A DNA stretch of 64,000 bases from an uncultured Microbacterium sp. (GTDB lineage Bacteria > Actinomycetota > Actinomycetes > Actinomycetales > Microbacteriaceae): contig CAJYJO010000013.1 in NCBI GenBank assembly GCA_913774845.1, positions 124,001-188,000 of the forward strand, read 5' to 3'. A model generated the notes under the pieces. That model was not told where the DNA came from and searched no databases. It saw nothing but the letters and a program-made list of their open reading frames with translations. The position numbers and the translations under genes are program-made. Of this stretch, positions 26,687 through 35,492 are shown in pieces (the stretch's first letter is position 1; each line of letters starts with the position of its first letter).

Positions 26687-27787
26687 TTGAAGCTCAAGAA
26701 GCTGGTCGCCATGGGTGCGGCCTGCGGTATCGCGATCGCCGGTTTCAGCATCGCCACGTCGGCGTCGGCCGAGCCGGTCTCGAACAGCTACGCGCTGGTC
26801 GGCTCCGACACCCTGCAGGACTCCGTCAACGCCATCACGAACGGCACCAAGCTGACGGGCACGCTCGTGCGCGTCACGTCGAACAACAAGACGCTCGGCA
26901 ACTTCGACGCGTTCGGTTCGACGGCCATCCAGACCAAGCAGGGCGGTGCGTTCTTCGGTCGCCCCGCCGGCTCGGGTGCCGGTGTGAACGCGCTGCGCGC
27001 CTCGATCACGGGCAACACCTACAGCGGCAACCCCGCTGTTCCGGCCCGCCAGATCCTCGGCCAGGTCGACATCGCCCGTTCCTCCGGCGGCCCGGGCAAG
27101 AACGCCGACGGCAACGGTCTCCTCGCGTACGTGCCGTACGCGCGCGACGCCGTCGGCTTCGCCTACAAGAGCAGCGACGCGGCCTGGGCCAGCCTCACCC
27201 CGGCGCAGCTGAAGTCCATCTACGAATGCACCACGACGACGGTGGGCAGCACGCCGGTGAAGCCGCGTCTGCCCCAGAACGGTTCGGGCACGCGCACCTT
27301 CTTCCTCGGCGCGATCGGTAACCCGACCCTCGGCTCGTGCGTCACCGATGCGAACGGCACCACGCCCGAGAACGACGCGTCGGTGCTCGGCACCAACGAC
27401 CTCATCCCGTTCAGCGCCGCCAGCTGGATCGCGCAGGCCAACGGCGCCACCGGGGTCGACACCACCGCGAACTCGGGCGCGAGCTTCGGCTCGGCCGTCT
27501 CGGGCCAGGTCGCCTTCACGGGCACGGCGCCCTCGCTCGTCCCCAACGCCGACTACTACAAGGACGCAACCTTCGGTCGCGACACCTACCTCGTCGTCGA
27601 GTACGCCCGCATCGTGTCCTCCGACGCCAAGTACGACGCCGGTCTGGCGAACCTCGTCAACCCGACCGTCACCAACAGCCTCACGAGCTTCGGCTCGCTG
27701 AGCAGCTCCGTGGGTGCGGTGAAGAAGAAGTTCGGCTTCCTCGCTCCGTCGACCACCTCCATCCAGCGCGCTTTCGCGGCTCTCTGA
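26687..27787 (+). CDS. Secreted PstS-like binding protein without visible anchor
   Basis: A 366-residue protein. The TTG at 26687 has AAGAAAGG 7 nt upstream and is directly followed by a classic signal peptide (KLKKLVAMG, cleavage after SASA near residue 27). The mature part starts NSYALVGSDTLQDSVNAI, and it has ARSSGG, YVPYARDAVGFAYK, LTPAQLKSIYEC, NGSGTRTFF and EYARIV, the pattern of PstS/PBP-like binding proteins. No lipobox, no C-terminal hydrophobic helix and no WxL-like domain. Codon use is noticeably purer (almost all G/C third positions) than its neighbours, consistent with high expression. Confidence 0.8.
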   Translation: MKLKKLVAMGAACGIAIAGFSIATSASAEPVSNSYALVGSDTLQDSVNAITNGTKLTGTLVRVTSNNKTLGNFDAFGSTAIQTKQGGAFFGRPAGSGAGVNALRASITGNTYSGNPAVPARQILGQVDIARSSGGPGKNADGNGLLAYVPYARDAVGFAYKSSDAAWASLTPAQLKSIYECTTTTVGSTPVKPRLPQNGSGTRTFFLGAIGNPTLGSCVTDANGTTPENDASVLGTNDLIPFSAASWIAQANGATGVDTTANSGASFGSAVSGQVAFTGTAPSLVPNADYYKDATFGRDTYLVVEYARIVSSDAKYDAGLANLVNPTVTNSLTSFGSLSSSVGAVKKKFGFLAPSTTSIQRAFAAL

Positions 27788-27816
27788 TCGACCGATTCGG
27801 ACAAGGACCCATTCCC

Positions 27817-29364
27817 ATGAACATCAAGAAGTTCGGGAGCATCGTCGCGGCGGCGACCGCGCTCTCGCTCCTCGCGGGCGGCTTCACGGCAACCGCTGCG
27901 AACGCCGCCAGCGGTGCTCCGCAGTTCTTCCTCCTCGACGGTGGCGACGGCCACCTCCTCGCTGACGGCACGACGCTCAACTGGGACTCCCAGGTGCTCG
28001 CGAGCCCCGGCGTCCAGGTCGCCGACCTCGACAAGCCGTTCGCCGGCAGCTCCGACGCGACCGGCGCCGCGTACTTCATCACGACGCCCGGTCAGGAGAC
28101 CTCTCTCTCGACGTGGACCGCGTCCAGCGACGGCGCCCTCACCGGTAGCGGCACCGACATCGTCTCGCCGAACCTGACGCTCTCGGGCTTCCTCTTCGGC
28201 AACTGGGCCGCAATCAAGGCTCAGGGCGGCGACTACAGCCTCGGCTTCGCGTGGACCAAGAACAACGGTCTCACCCTCGCGGACGCCGGCGTGAAGTTCG
28301 TCAGCATCCACGTCAACGCGGGCGGCACCTGGACCTTCGCCAACCAGGCGCAGGCCCAGGCGACGGCTCCGTCGATCACGACGTCGGCGTTCAACCCGAT
28401 GACCGTGGGCGCTGCGTTCTCGCAGACGCTCACCGCGAGCGGCTCGTCGCCGCTGACCTGGTCGGTGGCTTCCGGCGCGCTCCCCGCGGGCGTCGGCCTC
28501 GATGCCTCGACCGGTGTCGTCTCGGGCACCCCGAGCGGCGCGGGCGACTTCAGCGTCACGGTCCGGGCCACCAACTCGGCGGGTTCGAACGACAAGGCCT
28601 TCACCGGCACCGTCGCGAAGACCGTTCCGACGCAGCCGACCGGTTCGGATGCCAAGAAGGTCACGATCACCGATCCGGCCGCCGGCGCCGCGTCGATCAT
28701 CGTCCCCGCCGGCATGGCCAACGCCGGCAAGACGCTGCAGGCGTGGGGCTGGTCCGACCCGACCAACCTGGGTCAGGTCACCACCGACGGCAGCGGCAAC
28801 GCGACGGTCGACATCTCTTCGCTGCCCTCCGGCACTCACACCGTCGCGCTGACGCAGCCCGGCGACGCGTCCCTGTCGGTGCTCGCGTGGGGCACGTTCA
28901 CCAAGACGGCGACGGCGGGCGAGCCCGCCAACGACACCGTCGACCTCAAGGCCGCGGTCACCGCGAGCGATCTCTGGTCGCTCAACGCCGACAAGACGCA
29001 GGTCGACTTCGGTGCGGTGGCCCGCAACCAGAGCGCGACCAAGCCGCTCGGCAAGGTGACCGTGGTCGACGACCGTCAGGTGCTCAAGGGCTGGAACCTC
29101 ACGGCCGGGTGGACGTCGTTCAAGAACGGCTCGGGCGACGAGATCCCGACCACCGCGCTCGCCGTGACGCCCAAGGCCTACAGCGGATACACCCTCATCG
29201 ACGGTGTCTCGCTCGGCACGGGCACGACGCTCGCGAAGAGCGGACCGGTCTCGACGCTCGCCACCGGCGCGCTGTTCGACGCCGACCTCACCTTCACGGC
29301 TCCCAAGGACGCCCGGACCGGTGAGTACCACTCGACGCTGACCGTCACGCTGACGTCGAAGTAA
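27817..29364 (+). CDS. Secreted protein with Ig-like domain and C-terminal WxL-like domain
   Basis: A 515-residue protein with a signal peptide (cleavage near residue 30, ANA-AS). An N-terminal domain of unknown type (about 31-180), a putative-Ig (He_PIG) domain (about 185-265, PLTWSVASGALPAGVGLD, GVVSGTPSGAGDF), a second beta domain (about 275-365) and a WxL-like domain (about 370-515). Its two marks are VTVVDDRQVLKGWNL (Trp426-Asn-Leu428) and the closing TLTVTLTSK. WxL domains in Firmicutes bind peptidoglycan and partner with DUF916 proteins, one of which is encoded next. The last 240 residues are closely similar to the end of the phosphoesterase at 50114-53506. Confidence 0.8.
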   Translation: MNIKKFGSIVAAATALSLLAGGFTATAANAASGAPQFFLLDGGDGHLLADGTTLNWDSQVLASPGVQVADLDKPFAGSSDATGAAYFITTPGQETSLSTWTASSDGALTGSGTDIVSPNLTLSGFLFGNWAAIKAQGGDYSLGFAWTKNNGLTLADAGVKFVSIHVNAGGTWTFANQAQAQATAPSITTSAFNPMTVGAAFSQTLTASGSSPLTWSVASGALPAGVGLDASTGVVSGTPSGAGDFSVTVRATNSAGSNDKAFTGTVAKTVPTQPTGSDAKKVTITDPAAGAASIIVPAGMANAGKTLQAWGWSDPTNLGQVTTDGSGNATVDISSLPSGTHTVALTQPGDASLSVLAWGTFTKTATAGEPANDTVDLKAAVTASDLWSLNADKTQVDFGAVARNQSATKPLGKVTVVDDRQVLKGWNLTAGWTSFKNGSGDEIPTTALAVTPKAYSGYTLIDGVSLGTGTTLAKSGPVSTLATGALFDADLTFTAPKDARTGEYHSTLTVTLTSK

Positions 29365-29377
29365 CACCCCTCCACGC

Positions 29378-29452
29378 CCGTGTGGGGAGGCCGTCCCGGT
29401 CTTCCCACACGGTGCGTCCGGCGGCGGGCCGGGACATGTCCCGGCTCGCCGC
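29378..29452 (+). terminator. Double hairpin after the WxL-like gene
   Basis: Hairpin one pairs 29378-29389 with 29401-29412 (CCGTGTGGG arms). Hairpin two is a 32-bp near-perfect palindrome centred on GGGACATGTCCC (29421-29452). No T-run follows. It splits the cluster into two transcription units. Confidence 0.6.
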
Positions 29453-29464
29453 CCATCAGCCCCC

Positions 29465-29475
29465 GTTCACCTCTG
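29465..29475 (+). promoter_or_regulatory. PHO-box-like unit GTTCACCTCTG
   Basis: One good 11-nt unit with a degenerate second unit (CGACAGACCTC), 39 nt before the DUF916 gene start. Could serve a promoter for the second half of the cluster. Confidence 0.35.
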
Positions 29476-29513
29476 CGACAGACCTCCGTCGCCTCCACCT
29501 GCGGAGATAGACC

Positions 29514-30611
29514 GTGCTCTCCTCGACCTCCCGCCGCCTTTCGTCGTGGGCCGCCATCGCCGTCGCCCTGGTCGCGGCGACCGCCCTGATCGCCCCCGCG
29601 TCCCCCGTCGCGGCGGCCGATGAGACCAGCGCCGACGCCGCGACGGTCGGCGTTGCGACGCGCCCCGCAGGAGAGGACGGTCGACCCGACGGTCGGACGC
29701 GCTTCACCTACGCCGCCGACCCGGGGCAGAGCGTCACCGACCGCGTGCTGATCGGCAACACCGGGACGCAGCGCCAGGACTTCACCGTCTATGCCACCGA
29801 CGCCTTCAACGTCGACGACGGCTCCTTCGCCCTGCTCGCCACCGAGGATCAGCCCGCCGCGGTCGGCGCGTGGGTGCGGTTCGAGGACGGGAGCGACCGG
29901 ATGAGGTTCTCTCTCGAGCCGAACGAGGCTCGTCTGCTGGCGTTCACCGTCGCCGTCCCCGCCGATGCCACGCCGGGCGACCACGTCGGGGGGCTCGTGG
30001 CATCCGTCATCGAGGACGGCCAGCAGGTCACGCTCGACCGCCGGGTTGCGACTCCGCTCTACGCGCGTGTGTCGGGCGAGCTGCAGCCGCGTCTGTCGAT
30101 CACCAGCTACGACGCGTCGTACGCGGGCGATTGGTGGAACCCCTTCGCGGGAGAAGTGCACGTGCACTACACCGTCACCAACGGGGGCAACGTCGCCCTC
30201 GCGGGGAACACGACCTCGGGCGTCGGCACCTGGTTCGGTATCCCGACGACCGAGGAACGCGGCGGGAGTATCCCGGTGCTGCTGCCGGGCAGCACCGCAG
30301 AATACGATCTGGTGGTCTCGGGCGTCGGGGCATGGCTGGCGCTGTGGCCGCGCACCGTGCTGAACCCGTTCGTCGACTCCCCGGATGCAACGATGCAGAC
30401 GCCCGTCGCGGCGGTCACTCGCGACACGGTGGTGTTCGCCGTGCCGTGGGTGCTCGTGATCGTGCTGGTCGCCGCAGCGGGACTCGTGGTGCTCCTGCGG
30501 TGGCGTCGTCGCCGCGACGAAGCGCGTGCGCTCGAGTGGATCGAGTACATGGAGCGCGCGGGCGCCGACACCTCCGAGCTGGTCGGCGCGGGCCGCGCGG
30601 GGCAGCCGTGA
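29514..30611 (+). CDS. DUF916-type WxL-interacting membrane protein
   Basis: A 365-residue protein. Signal peptide (to about residue 35), then a DUF916/WxL-interacting peptidoglycan-binding domain (about 45-170) with FTYAADPGQSVTDRVLIGNTG, FTVYATDAF, GAWVRF and VPADATPGDHVGGLVAS. A second beta domain (about 185-285, LQPRLSITSYDASYAGDWWNP), one membrane helix (about 305-328) and a basic cytoplasmic tail. In Firmicutes such proteins anchor WxL-domain proteins and peptidoglycan together. Here it would tether the WxL-like proteins of this cluster to the membrane (inference). The GTG start at 29514 follows GGAGATAGACC. Its stop overlaps the next start by 4 nt. Confidence 0.82.
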   Translation: MLSSTSRRLSSWAAIAVALVAATALIAPASPVAAADETSADAATVGVATRPAGEDGRPDGRTRFTYAADPGQSVTDRVLIGNTGTQRQDFTVYATDAFNVDDGSFALLATEDQPAAVGAWVRFEDGSDRMRFSLEPNEARLLAFTVAVPADATPGDHVGGLVASVIEDGQQVTLDRRVATPLYARVSGELQPRLSITSYDASYAGDWWNPFAGEVHVHYTVTNGGNVALAGNTTSGVGTWFGIPTTEERGGSIPVLLPGSTAEYDLVVSGVGAWLALWPRTVLNPFVDSPDATMQTPVAAVTRDTVVFAVPWVLVIVLVAAAGLVVLLRWRRRRDEARALEWIEYMERAGADTSELVGAGRAGQP

Positions 30612-31354
30612 GGCGGCGGACCCGGCACGGCTCTGCCCTCATCGTGGTTCTGCTGATCGCCGGTGCGGGAGCGGCCTCGACGGCCACGGCGTCCGCTGAC
30701 GACGGCACCGGTATCCCCTTCACCGTCACGATCACCGAGGACTCCTCGACCCCCACACCGACGCCCGGCACGTCCGTCTCGGCCGGTACCGTCTTCGCGA
30801 CGCCCGCCGCGTCCGAGTCGGGCGGGAGCCGGGCGTCCGATGCGGTGCCGGGCGATTCGACGACGGGGGCCGCCACGCCGGGAACCGACGAGGTCGCGGT
30901 TTCCCCCGTGCTGTTCGTCGGCGGTGTCGAGGCCGCGGCGATCCCTTCGCTCGATCCGATCGATGGCACGGTCGATGTCTGGCTGACCGTGCGCAACGCC
31001 GGTGCGACCCCGATCGACACGACGGCGTCCTTCGCTCTCGAGGGGGCGGTGTTGCACAATCACCTCGACGGGGTGGACGCGGTCGCCGTGGCGGCGCTGC
31101 AGCCGGGGGAGTCCCGGGTGGTCAGCGCGCGTCTGCACCATGCGGGGCAGTGGACGCTGCTCACGGCGTCCGCCACGATCGCCCCGCCGGCCGCGCAGGG
31201 TGCCGAGGCGCGCGAGGTGACTCGCGACGCTCTCGTCGTGATGTTCCCCTGGCTCGTCATCGTCGGGCTCGTGGTCGTCGTGCTCCTCTTCGTCCTCATC
31301 CGCGTCCTGCGCGCCGTCAGTGCCGCCGCGTCGACGCGGGCGGTGACCGCGTGA
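30608..31354 (+). CDS. Small membrane-anchored surface protein of the WxL cluster
   Basis: Not assigned to a named family. 248 residues: signal peptide (about 1-30, ASA-DD), a Thr/Pro/Ser-rich spacer (about 40-95), one beta-sandwich-like domain (about 97-205, DVWLTVRNAGATPIDTTASF) resembling the second half of DUF916-type proteins, a membrane helix (about 213-235) and a short basic tail. Overlaps both neighbours (DUF916 gene and sortase-like gene) by 4 nt, so stoichiometric co-expression is likely. Probably a second subunit of the tethering complex. Confidence 0.7.
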   Translation: MRRRTRHGSALIVVLLIAGAGAASTATASADDGTGIPFTVTITEDSSTPTPTPGTSVSAGTVFATPAASESGGSRASDAVPGDSTTGAATPGTDEVAVSPVLFVGGVEAAAIPSLDPIDGTVDVWLTVRNAGATPIDTTASFALEGAVLHNHLDGVDAVAVAALQPGESRVVSARLHHAGQWTLLTASATIAPPAAQGAEAREVTRDALVVMFPWLVIVGLVVVVLLFVLIRVLRAVSAAASTRAVTA

Positions 31355-32283
31355 CCCTCTTCGACGATCACCCGCGCGGCGCCACCCCACGTCTGCCGCC
31401 GCGACGTCGCCCGCGTCCGCCGGTGCGGTACGCGCCCCTGTCGCCCGTCCAGAATTTTCTCCGCGGGGTGCTCGCGACGGTCGCGATGCTCATGCTGGTG
31501 TTCCTGGGCAATCTGCTCCTGGTCGGCCACGTCACCCATCTCGCGGCGCAGCAGCAGTTGCGTGACACCTACCGTGCGCAGCTGGCCGCCGGAACGGCTC
31601 CCGTGAGCGAGGGCGACTTCGACGACAAGCTGCTCGCCGACGGAGTGCCCGTCGCGATCCTGTCGATTCCGCAGCTCGGTGTCGAGGAAGTCGTCGTCGA
31701 GGGCACGACGGCGGGTGACCTCATGCGCGGTCCCGGACATCTGCGCAGCACCGTGCTGCCGGGACAGGTGGGCACCAGCACGATCATGGGCCGCGCAGCC
31801 GCGTTCGGGGGTCCCTTCGCGCGCATTCAATCGTTGCAGCCCGGCGAGACATTCACCGTGCGCACGGGGCAGGGGCAGCACACCTTCGAGGTTCTCGGCG
31901 TGCGCTACGCGGGCGATCCGACGATCACCCGCCTGCGGGGCGAGAGCCGCGTGACGCTCGTCACCGCGCGCGGTGCGCCCTATCTGCCCGGGGGAACGGC
32001 CTATGTCGACGCCGCCCTGGCCGACACCGGTCAGGACCCGGGGGCACGGCAGACCACGAAGCTGACGCTTCCGCCGCAGGCCACGCCGTTGGCCACCGAC
32101 ATGACCACGGTGTGGGCCCTCGTCTTCGCTCTGCAATTCCTCGTCGCCGCGGAGTTCGCGGCCCTCTGGGCGTATCGCCGCGTCGGGTGGCAGAAGACCT
32201 GGATCGTCTTCGCGCCCGTGCTGCTCCTGGCGAGCGTCTTCGTCTCGGACCAGCTCATCCGTTTGCTCCCCAACCTCCTGTGA
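31351..32283 (+). CDS. Sortase-fold membrane protein lacking the catalytic His and Cys
   Basis: A 310-residue protein: cytoplasmic Pro/Arg leader, membrane helix (about 38-60), a sortase-type beta-barrel (about 90-225), and two C-terminal membrane helices (about 250-305). Recognisable sortase landmarks are [42 protein letters not shown] and [11 protein letters not shown]. In active sortases these positions read GH and TLxTC; here the His is Arg148 (codon CGC, 31792) and the Cys is Ala206 (codon GCG, 31966), so transpeptidation looks impossible. A structural or binding role inside the WxL/Pst complex is inferred. GTG start overlaps the preceding stop. Confidence 0.82.
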   Translation: MTLFDDHPRGATPRLPPRRRPRPPVRYAPLSPVQNFLRGVLATVAMLMLVFLGNLLLVGHVTHLAAQQQLRDTYRAQLAAGTAPVSEGDFDDKLLADGVPVAILSIPQLGVEEVVVEGTTAGDLMRGPGHLRSTVLPGQVGTSTIMGRAAAFGGPFARIQSLQPGETFTVRTGQGQHTFEVLGVRYAGDPTITRLRGESRVTLVTARGAPYLPGGTAYVDAALADTGQDPGARQTTKLTLPPQATPLATDMTTVWALVFALQFLVAAEFAALWAYRRVGWQKTWIVFAPVLLLASVFVSDQLIRLLPNLL

Positions 32284-32297
32284 CGCGAAAGCACCCC

Positions 32298-33503
32298 ATG
32301 ATCGAACACCCCGAATCCCTCTCGACCCGCAGCGCCGCCTCGGGCGAGTCTGCGCCGTCGTCGGCCGACGCCACCGAGGTGCTCAGCGTCCAGACCGCAC
32401 CGAGCGATCCGTTCATGACCGACGTGGTTGGGCCCGACGAGCTCGCGCGGCTCGAAGAAGCGGTCTTCGCAGAGCCCGCCTCGATCCCTCGTGAGCGCCG
32501 CGATCGTCGCGGTGCTCGGACCGACGACGGCCTCGACGACACGGATGCCGCGCGCGCGATGGCGCTCGTCGCGGACGGCTCGCTCGTCCCCGCGCCGCCG
32601 ACCGAGAAGATGCGGGCGCCACGGTTCTCCTTCCGCGGGCGGCGGAGCGCGTCTCCCGCGGTGTCACCCCTCGGGGCCGCTGCGGCGGCGGAGCACCGCG
32701 GCGCCGAGACGCAGGCGGTGCAGACATCGCTCTCGGAGCTCCATGCCCGGTCGATCTCGGCGTGGTTCGGCGACCATCAGGTGCTGCTCGACGTCTCGCT
32801 GACGATGCCCGCGGGCCAGGTCACGGCGTTGATCGGCCCCTCCGGCTGCGGCAAGTCGACCTTCCTCCGCATTCTCAACCGCATGCACGAGCTCGTACCG
32901 TCGGCATCGCTGGCCGGTGAGGTGCTGCTCGACGGCGACGACGTGTACGACCCGGGGCACCGCCTCATCGACGCCCGCAAGCACATCGGCATGGTCTTCC
33001 AGAAGCCCAACCCGTTCCCCTCGATGTCGATCTACGACAACGTCATCGCGGGGCTCAAGCTCACCGGCATCCGGGCCTCGCGCGACCAGAAGGACGAGCT
33101 CGTGGAGACGTCTTTGCAGGGGGCGGGGCTCTGGAAGGAGGTGAAGGACCGTCTTCGTGCGCCGGGCGGTGGACTGTCGGGCGGCCAGCAGCAGCGTTTG
33201 TGCATCGCCCGTTCGCTCGCGATCAAGCCCAAGGTGCTGCTGATGGATGAGCCGTGTTCGGCCCTGGACCCGACGTCGACCCGAGTGATCGAGGAGACGA
33301 TGGGCGAGCTGCAGAAGGAGCTGACGATCGTGATCGTCACCCACAACATGCAGCAGGCGCAGCGCGTCTCGCAGCAATGCGCGTTCTTCCTCGCGTCCCA
33401 GGGCCAGCCGGGCCACATCGTGGAGCACGGCGACACCGAGGCGATGTTCGACTCGCCCCTCGACCCGCGTACCTACGACTACGTGAACGGGCGTTTCGGG
33501 TGA
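32298..33503 (+). CDS. pstB: Phosphate-type ABC transporter ATPase PstB with long N-terminal extension
   Basis: A 401-residue protein; normal PstB is about 255. Residues 1-145 are a polar, disordered extension ([21 protein letters not shown] near residues 35-60, later [11 protein letters not shown]). The ABC domain from about 146 has Walker [31 protein letters not shown] (the PstB-typical Q-loop), [19 protein letters not shown], Walker B VLLMDEP and the His switch [13 protein letters not shown]. It energises PstCA. It is separated from pstCA by five genes and tightly followed by a PstS-like gene (1-nt overlap). No phoU gene accompanies it. Confidence 0.93.
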   Translation: MIEHPESLSTRSAASGESAPSSADATEVLSVQTAPSDPFMTDVVGPDELARLEEAVFAEPASIPRERRDRRGARTDDGLDDTDAARAMALVADGSLVPAPPTEKMRAPRFSFRGRRSASPAVSPLGAAAAAEHRGAETQAVQTSLSELHARSISAWFGDHQVLLDVSLTMPAGQVTALIGPSGCGKSTFLRILNRMHELVPSASLAGEVLLDGDDVYDPGHRLIDARKHIGMVFQKPNPFPSMSIYDNVIAGLKLTGIRASRDQKDELVETSLQGAGLWKEVKDRLRAPGGGLSGGQQQRLCIARSLAIKPKVLLMDEPCSALDPTSTRVIEETMGELQKELTIVIVTHNMQQAQRVSQQCAFFLASQGQPGHIVEHGDTEAMFDSPLDPRTYDYVNGRFG

Positions 33504-35461
33504 TGCTCCGCTTCCTCGCCTCCCTCGTCACGGCGGCCGCCGTGGTCGCGCTGTCGTCGGTGCCCGTCCATGCCGCCGATGCCCTGGCGCCGGTCTCGGG
33601 TTCGGGCTCCCCGGGGATGCATACCGCGATCGACCAGTGGCGCACGGACACCGCCTCCGAGCTGTCGGTGTCGTTCTGGGGTTCAGGGTCGGCGGCCGCT
33701 CGCCACGACTTCCTCGATCAGACGGTCGATTTCGCGATCAGCGAGCTGCCGTTCCAGGTAGCTCCCGAAGACGGATCGCCCCCCGAGGTGCCGACCGTGT
33801 CGTATGCGTACCTGCCCATCGCGGCTCAGGGCATCTCGCTGATGTATCACCTGACCGTCGACGGGAAGCTGCTCTCGGACCTGCGATTGCCGGGGGAGGC
33901 GGTGGCGGGCATCTTCGCGGGTCGGATCACGCGGTGGAACGATCCATCCATCCAGGTCGTCAACCCCGCAGTACGGCTACCGGATCGAGCGATCAGACCC
34001 GTGTACCGCTCGGATGCATCGGGTACCACGGCGCAGTTCACCCGGTGGATGTCCGACCGCTTTCCCGGCGTGTGGACGGGGGGCGAACGGTCGCTGTTCC
34101 CCGCTCCCGGCGCGCCGTTCACGGGACAGAGCGGGTCGCTCGGTGTCGCTTCCTTCGTGAGTCAGTCTTACGGTGAGGGGGCCATCACATACGTCGAGAA
34201 CGCGTACGCGATGCGCACCGGGTTTCCCGTCGCGAAGGTAGCGAATGCCGCCGGTGCCTTCGTCGCGCCCACCCCCGAAGCCGTCTCGGTCGCTCTGTCG
34301 TCCGCATCCGCACGCCCCGGCGCCGTTTCCGACCTGTCAGGCGCGTACGCGAGCCTCGATCCGCGCGCGTACCCCATCCCCGGGATCGCCTCGATGATCG
34401 TGCCGACGCAGCTGACGAAGATCTTCACCACCGCGAAGGGCCTGACGCTTCAGGCTTTCGTGTCGTACGCGGTGTGCGCGGGACAACAGGGGGCCGCGGC
34501 GCGTGGCGACGCTCCGCTGCCGTTGAACCTCGTGCGGGCGGCGTCGGACGCGGTGTCCACGATCCCCGGGGCGACCGGGGGGATCGATCTCGCCGCCTGC
34601 GCGAACCCGACGTTCGTCGCTGGAGACACGCCCTCCGACACGGCTCTGTTGCGCGACGCGACCTTCCCCCCGCGGACGGATCGGGTGCCGGGTCTGATTC
34701 TCGAGTCGGATCTCACCGACACCACGCGCACCCTCTCCGTCGAGGTCATCGACCGTGGGGCGCGCGCTCGGGTGTCGGCGGGGGCCACGGCTGCGAACAA
34801 GACGTTCACCGTCGCGACATTCGCCCCCCGACGTTCCTTCGAACGAGTGACCTTGGATGCTACGGGCACCGGTGTCATCGACCTGACCGCCGCCGCGCTC
34901 GCTCCCGGAACGAGAGCCCGGCTGTATCTCGCCGAGAGCGACGGCACCGTCGTCGCGTGGAACGTCCTCACCCTGCCGGGCGTCGACGCTCCGACGGCGA
35001 CGAACATGGCCGTCGGGGTCACGGCATCCGATCTGTTCACGCTCACGATGCCCTCCGCCCGCGCGGCCGTCGACTTCGGTGACCTTCCGCGCGAGATCAC
35101 ATCGATCGGACGCGGACTGGGGCACTTCGTCGTGATCGACGACCGCTCGACGATGTCGGGCTGGACGTTGATGCTCTCGGTCGCCGATTTCGCCGGGGTC
35201 GCCGACCCATCGCACAGGATCCCCGCGAGTGCACTCGGATACGTTCCCCAGGTCGTCGATGCGATGAGCGGGGTGACTCCGGGCAGAGCTCAGCAGGCCG
35301 GTTCGGCGACCTACCCCGCGGTGCTCGCCAGCGGCACACCGAACACCTCGACCGCGGCGGGCGGCACGACGCTCGATGCGGTGTTCTCGCTCCGTGCTCC
35401 CCGCGCCACACCGACCGGGGCGTACCGCTCGACCGTCACCATCACCCTGATCGCGAAGTAG
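33503..35461 (+). CDS. PstS-like binding protein fused to a WxL-like domain
   Basis: A 652-residue protein. Signal peptide to about residue 25 (VHA-AD), no lipobox. PBP domain (about 28-360) very like the 511-residue PstS of the same cluster: SGSGSPGMHTAIDQWRTD, FWGSGSAAARHDFLDQTVDFAISELPF, IFAGRITRWNDPSIQ, SDASGTTAQFTRWMSDRFP and GQSGSLGVASFVSQSYGEGAITYVE. A beta domain (about 385-490) follows. The C-terminal WxL-like domain (about 495-652) has GLGHFVVIDDRSTMSGWTL (Trp554-Thr-Leu556) and ends STVTITLIAK. The fusion ties phosphate capture to a wall-binding module in a single chain, the strongest single argument that the Pst and WxL parts of the cluster work together. Confidence 0.87.
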   Translation: MLRFLASLVTAAAVVALSSVPVHAADALAPVSGSGSPGMHTAIDQWRTDTASELSVSFWGSGSAAARHDFLDQTVDFAISELPFQVAPEDGSPPEVPTVSYAYLPIAAQGISLMYHLTVDGKLLSDLRLPGEAVAGIFAGRITRWNDPSIQVVNPAVRLPDRAIRPVYRSDASGTTAQFTRWMSDRFPGVWTGGERSLFPAPGAPFTGQSGSLGVASFVSQSYGEGAITYVENAYAMRTGFPVAKVANAAGAFVAPTPEAVSVALSSASARPGAVSDLSGAYASLDPRAYPIPGIASMIVPTQLTKIFTTAKGLTLQAFVSYAVCAGQQGAAARGDAPLPLNLVRAASDAVSTIPGATGGIDLAACANPTFVAGDTPSDTALLRDATFPPRTDRVPGLILESDLTDTTRTLSVEVIDRGARARVSAGATAANKTFTVATFAPRRSFERVTLDATGTGVIDLTAAALAPGTRARLYLAESDGTVVAWNVLTLPGVDAPTATNMAVGVTASDLFTLTMPSARAAVDFGDLPREITSIGRGLGHFVVIDDRSTMSGWTLMLSVADFAGVADPSHRIPASALGYVPQVVDAMSGVTPGRAQQAGSATYPAVLASGTPNTSTAAGGTTLDAVFSLRAPRATPTGAYRSTVTITLIAK

Positions 35462-35492
35462 GCGTGTCCCCGGCGTCCGGGCTGTTTCCCCG

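Noticed and set aside
31150..31350. Upstream start for the sortase-like gene
   Set aside because: It would lie inside the preceding membrane protein gene; the GTG overlapping the stop gives a sensible N-terminus.
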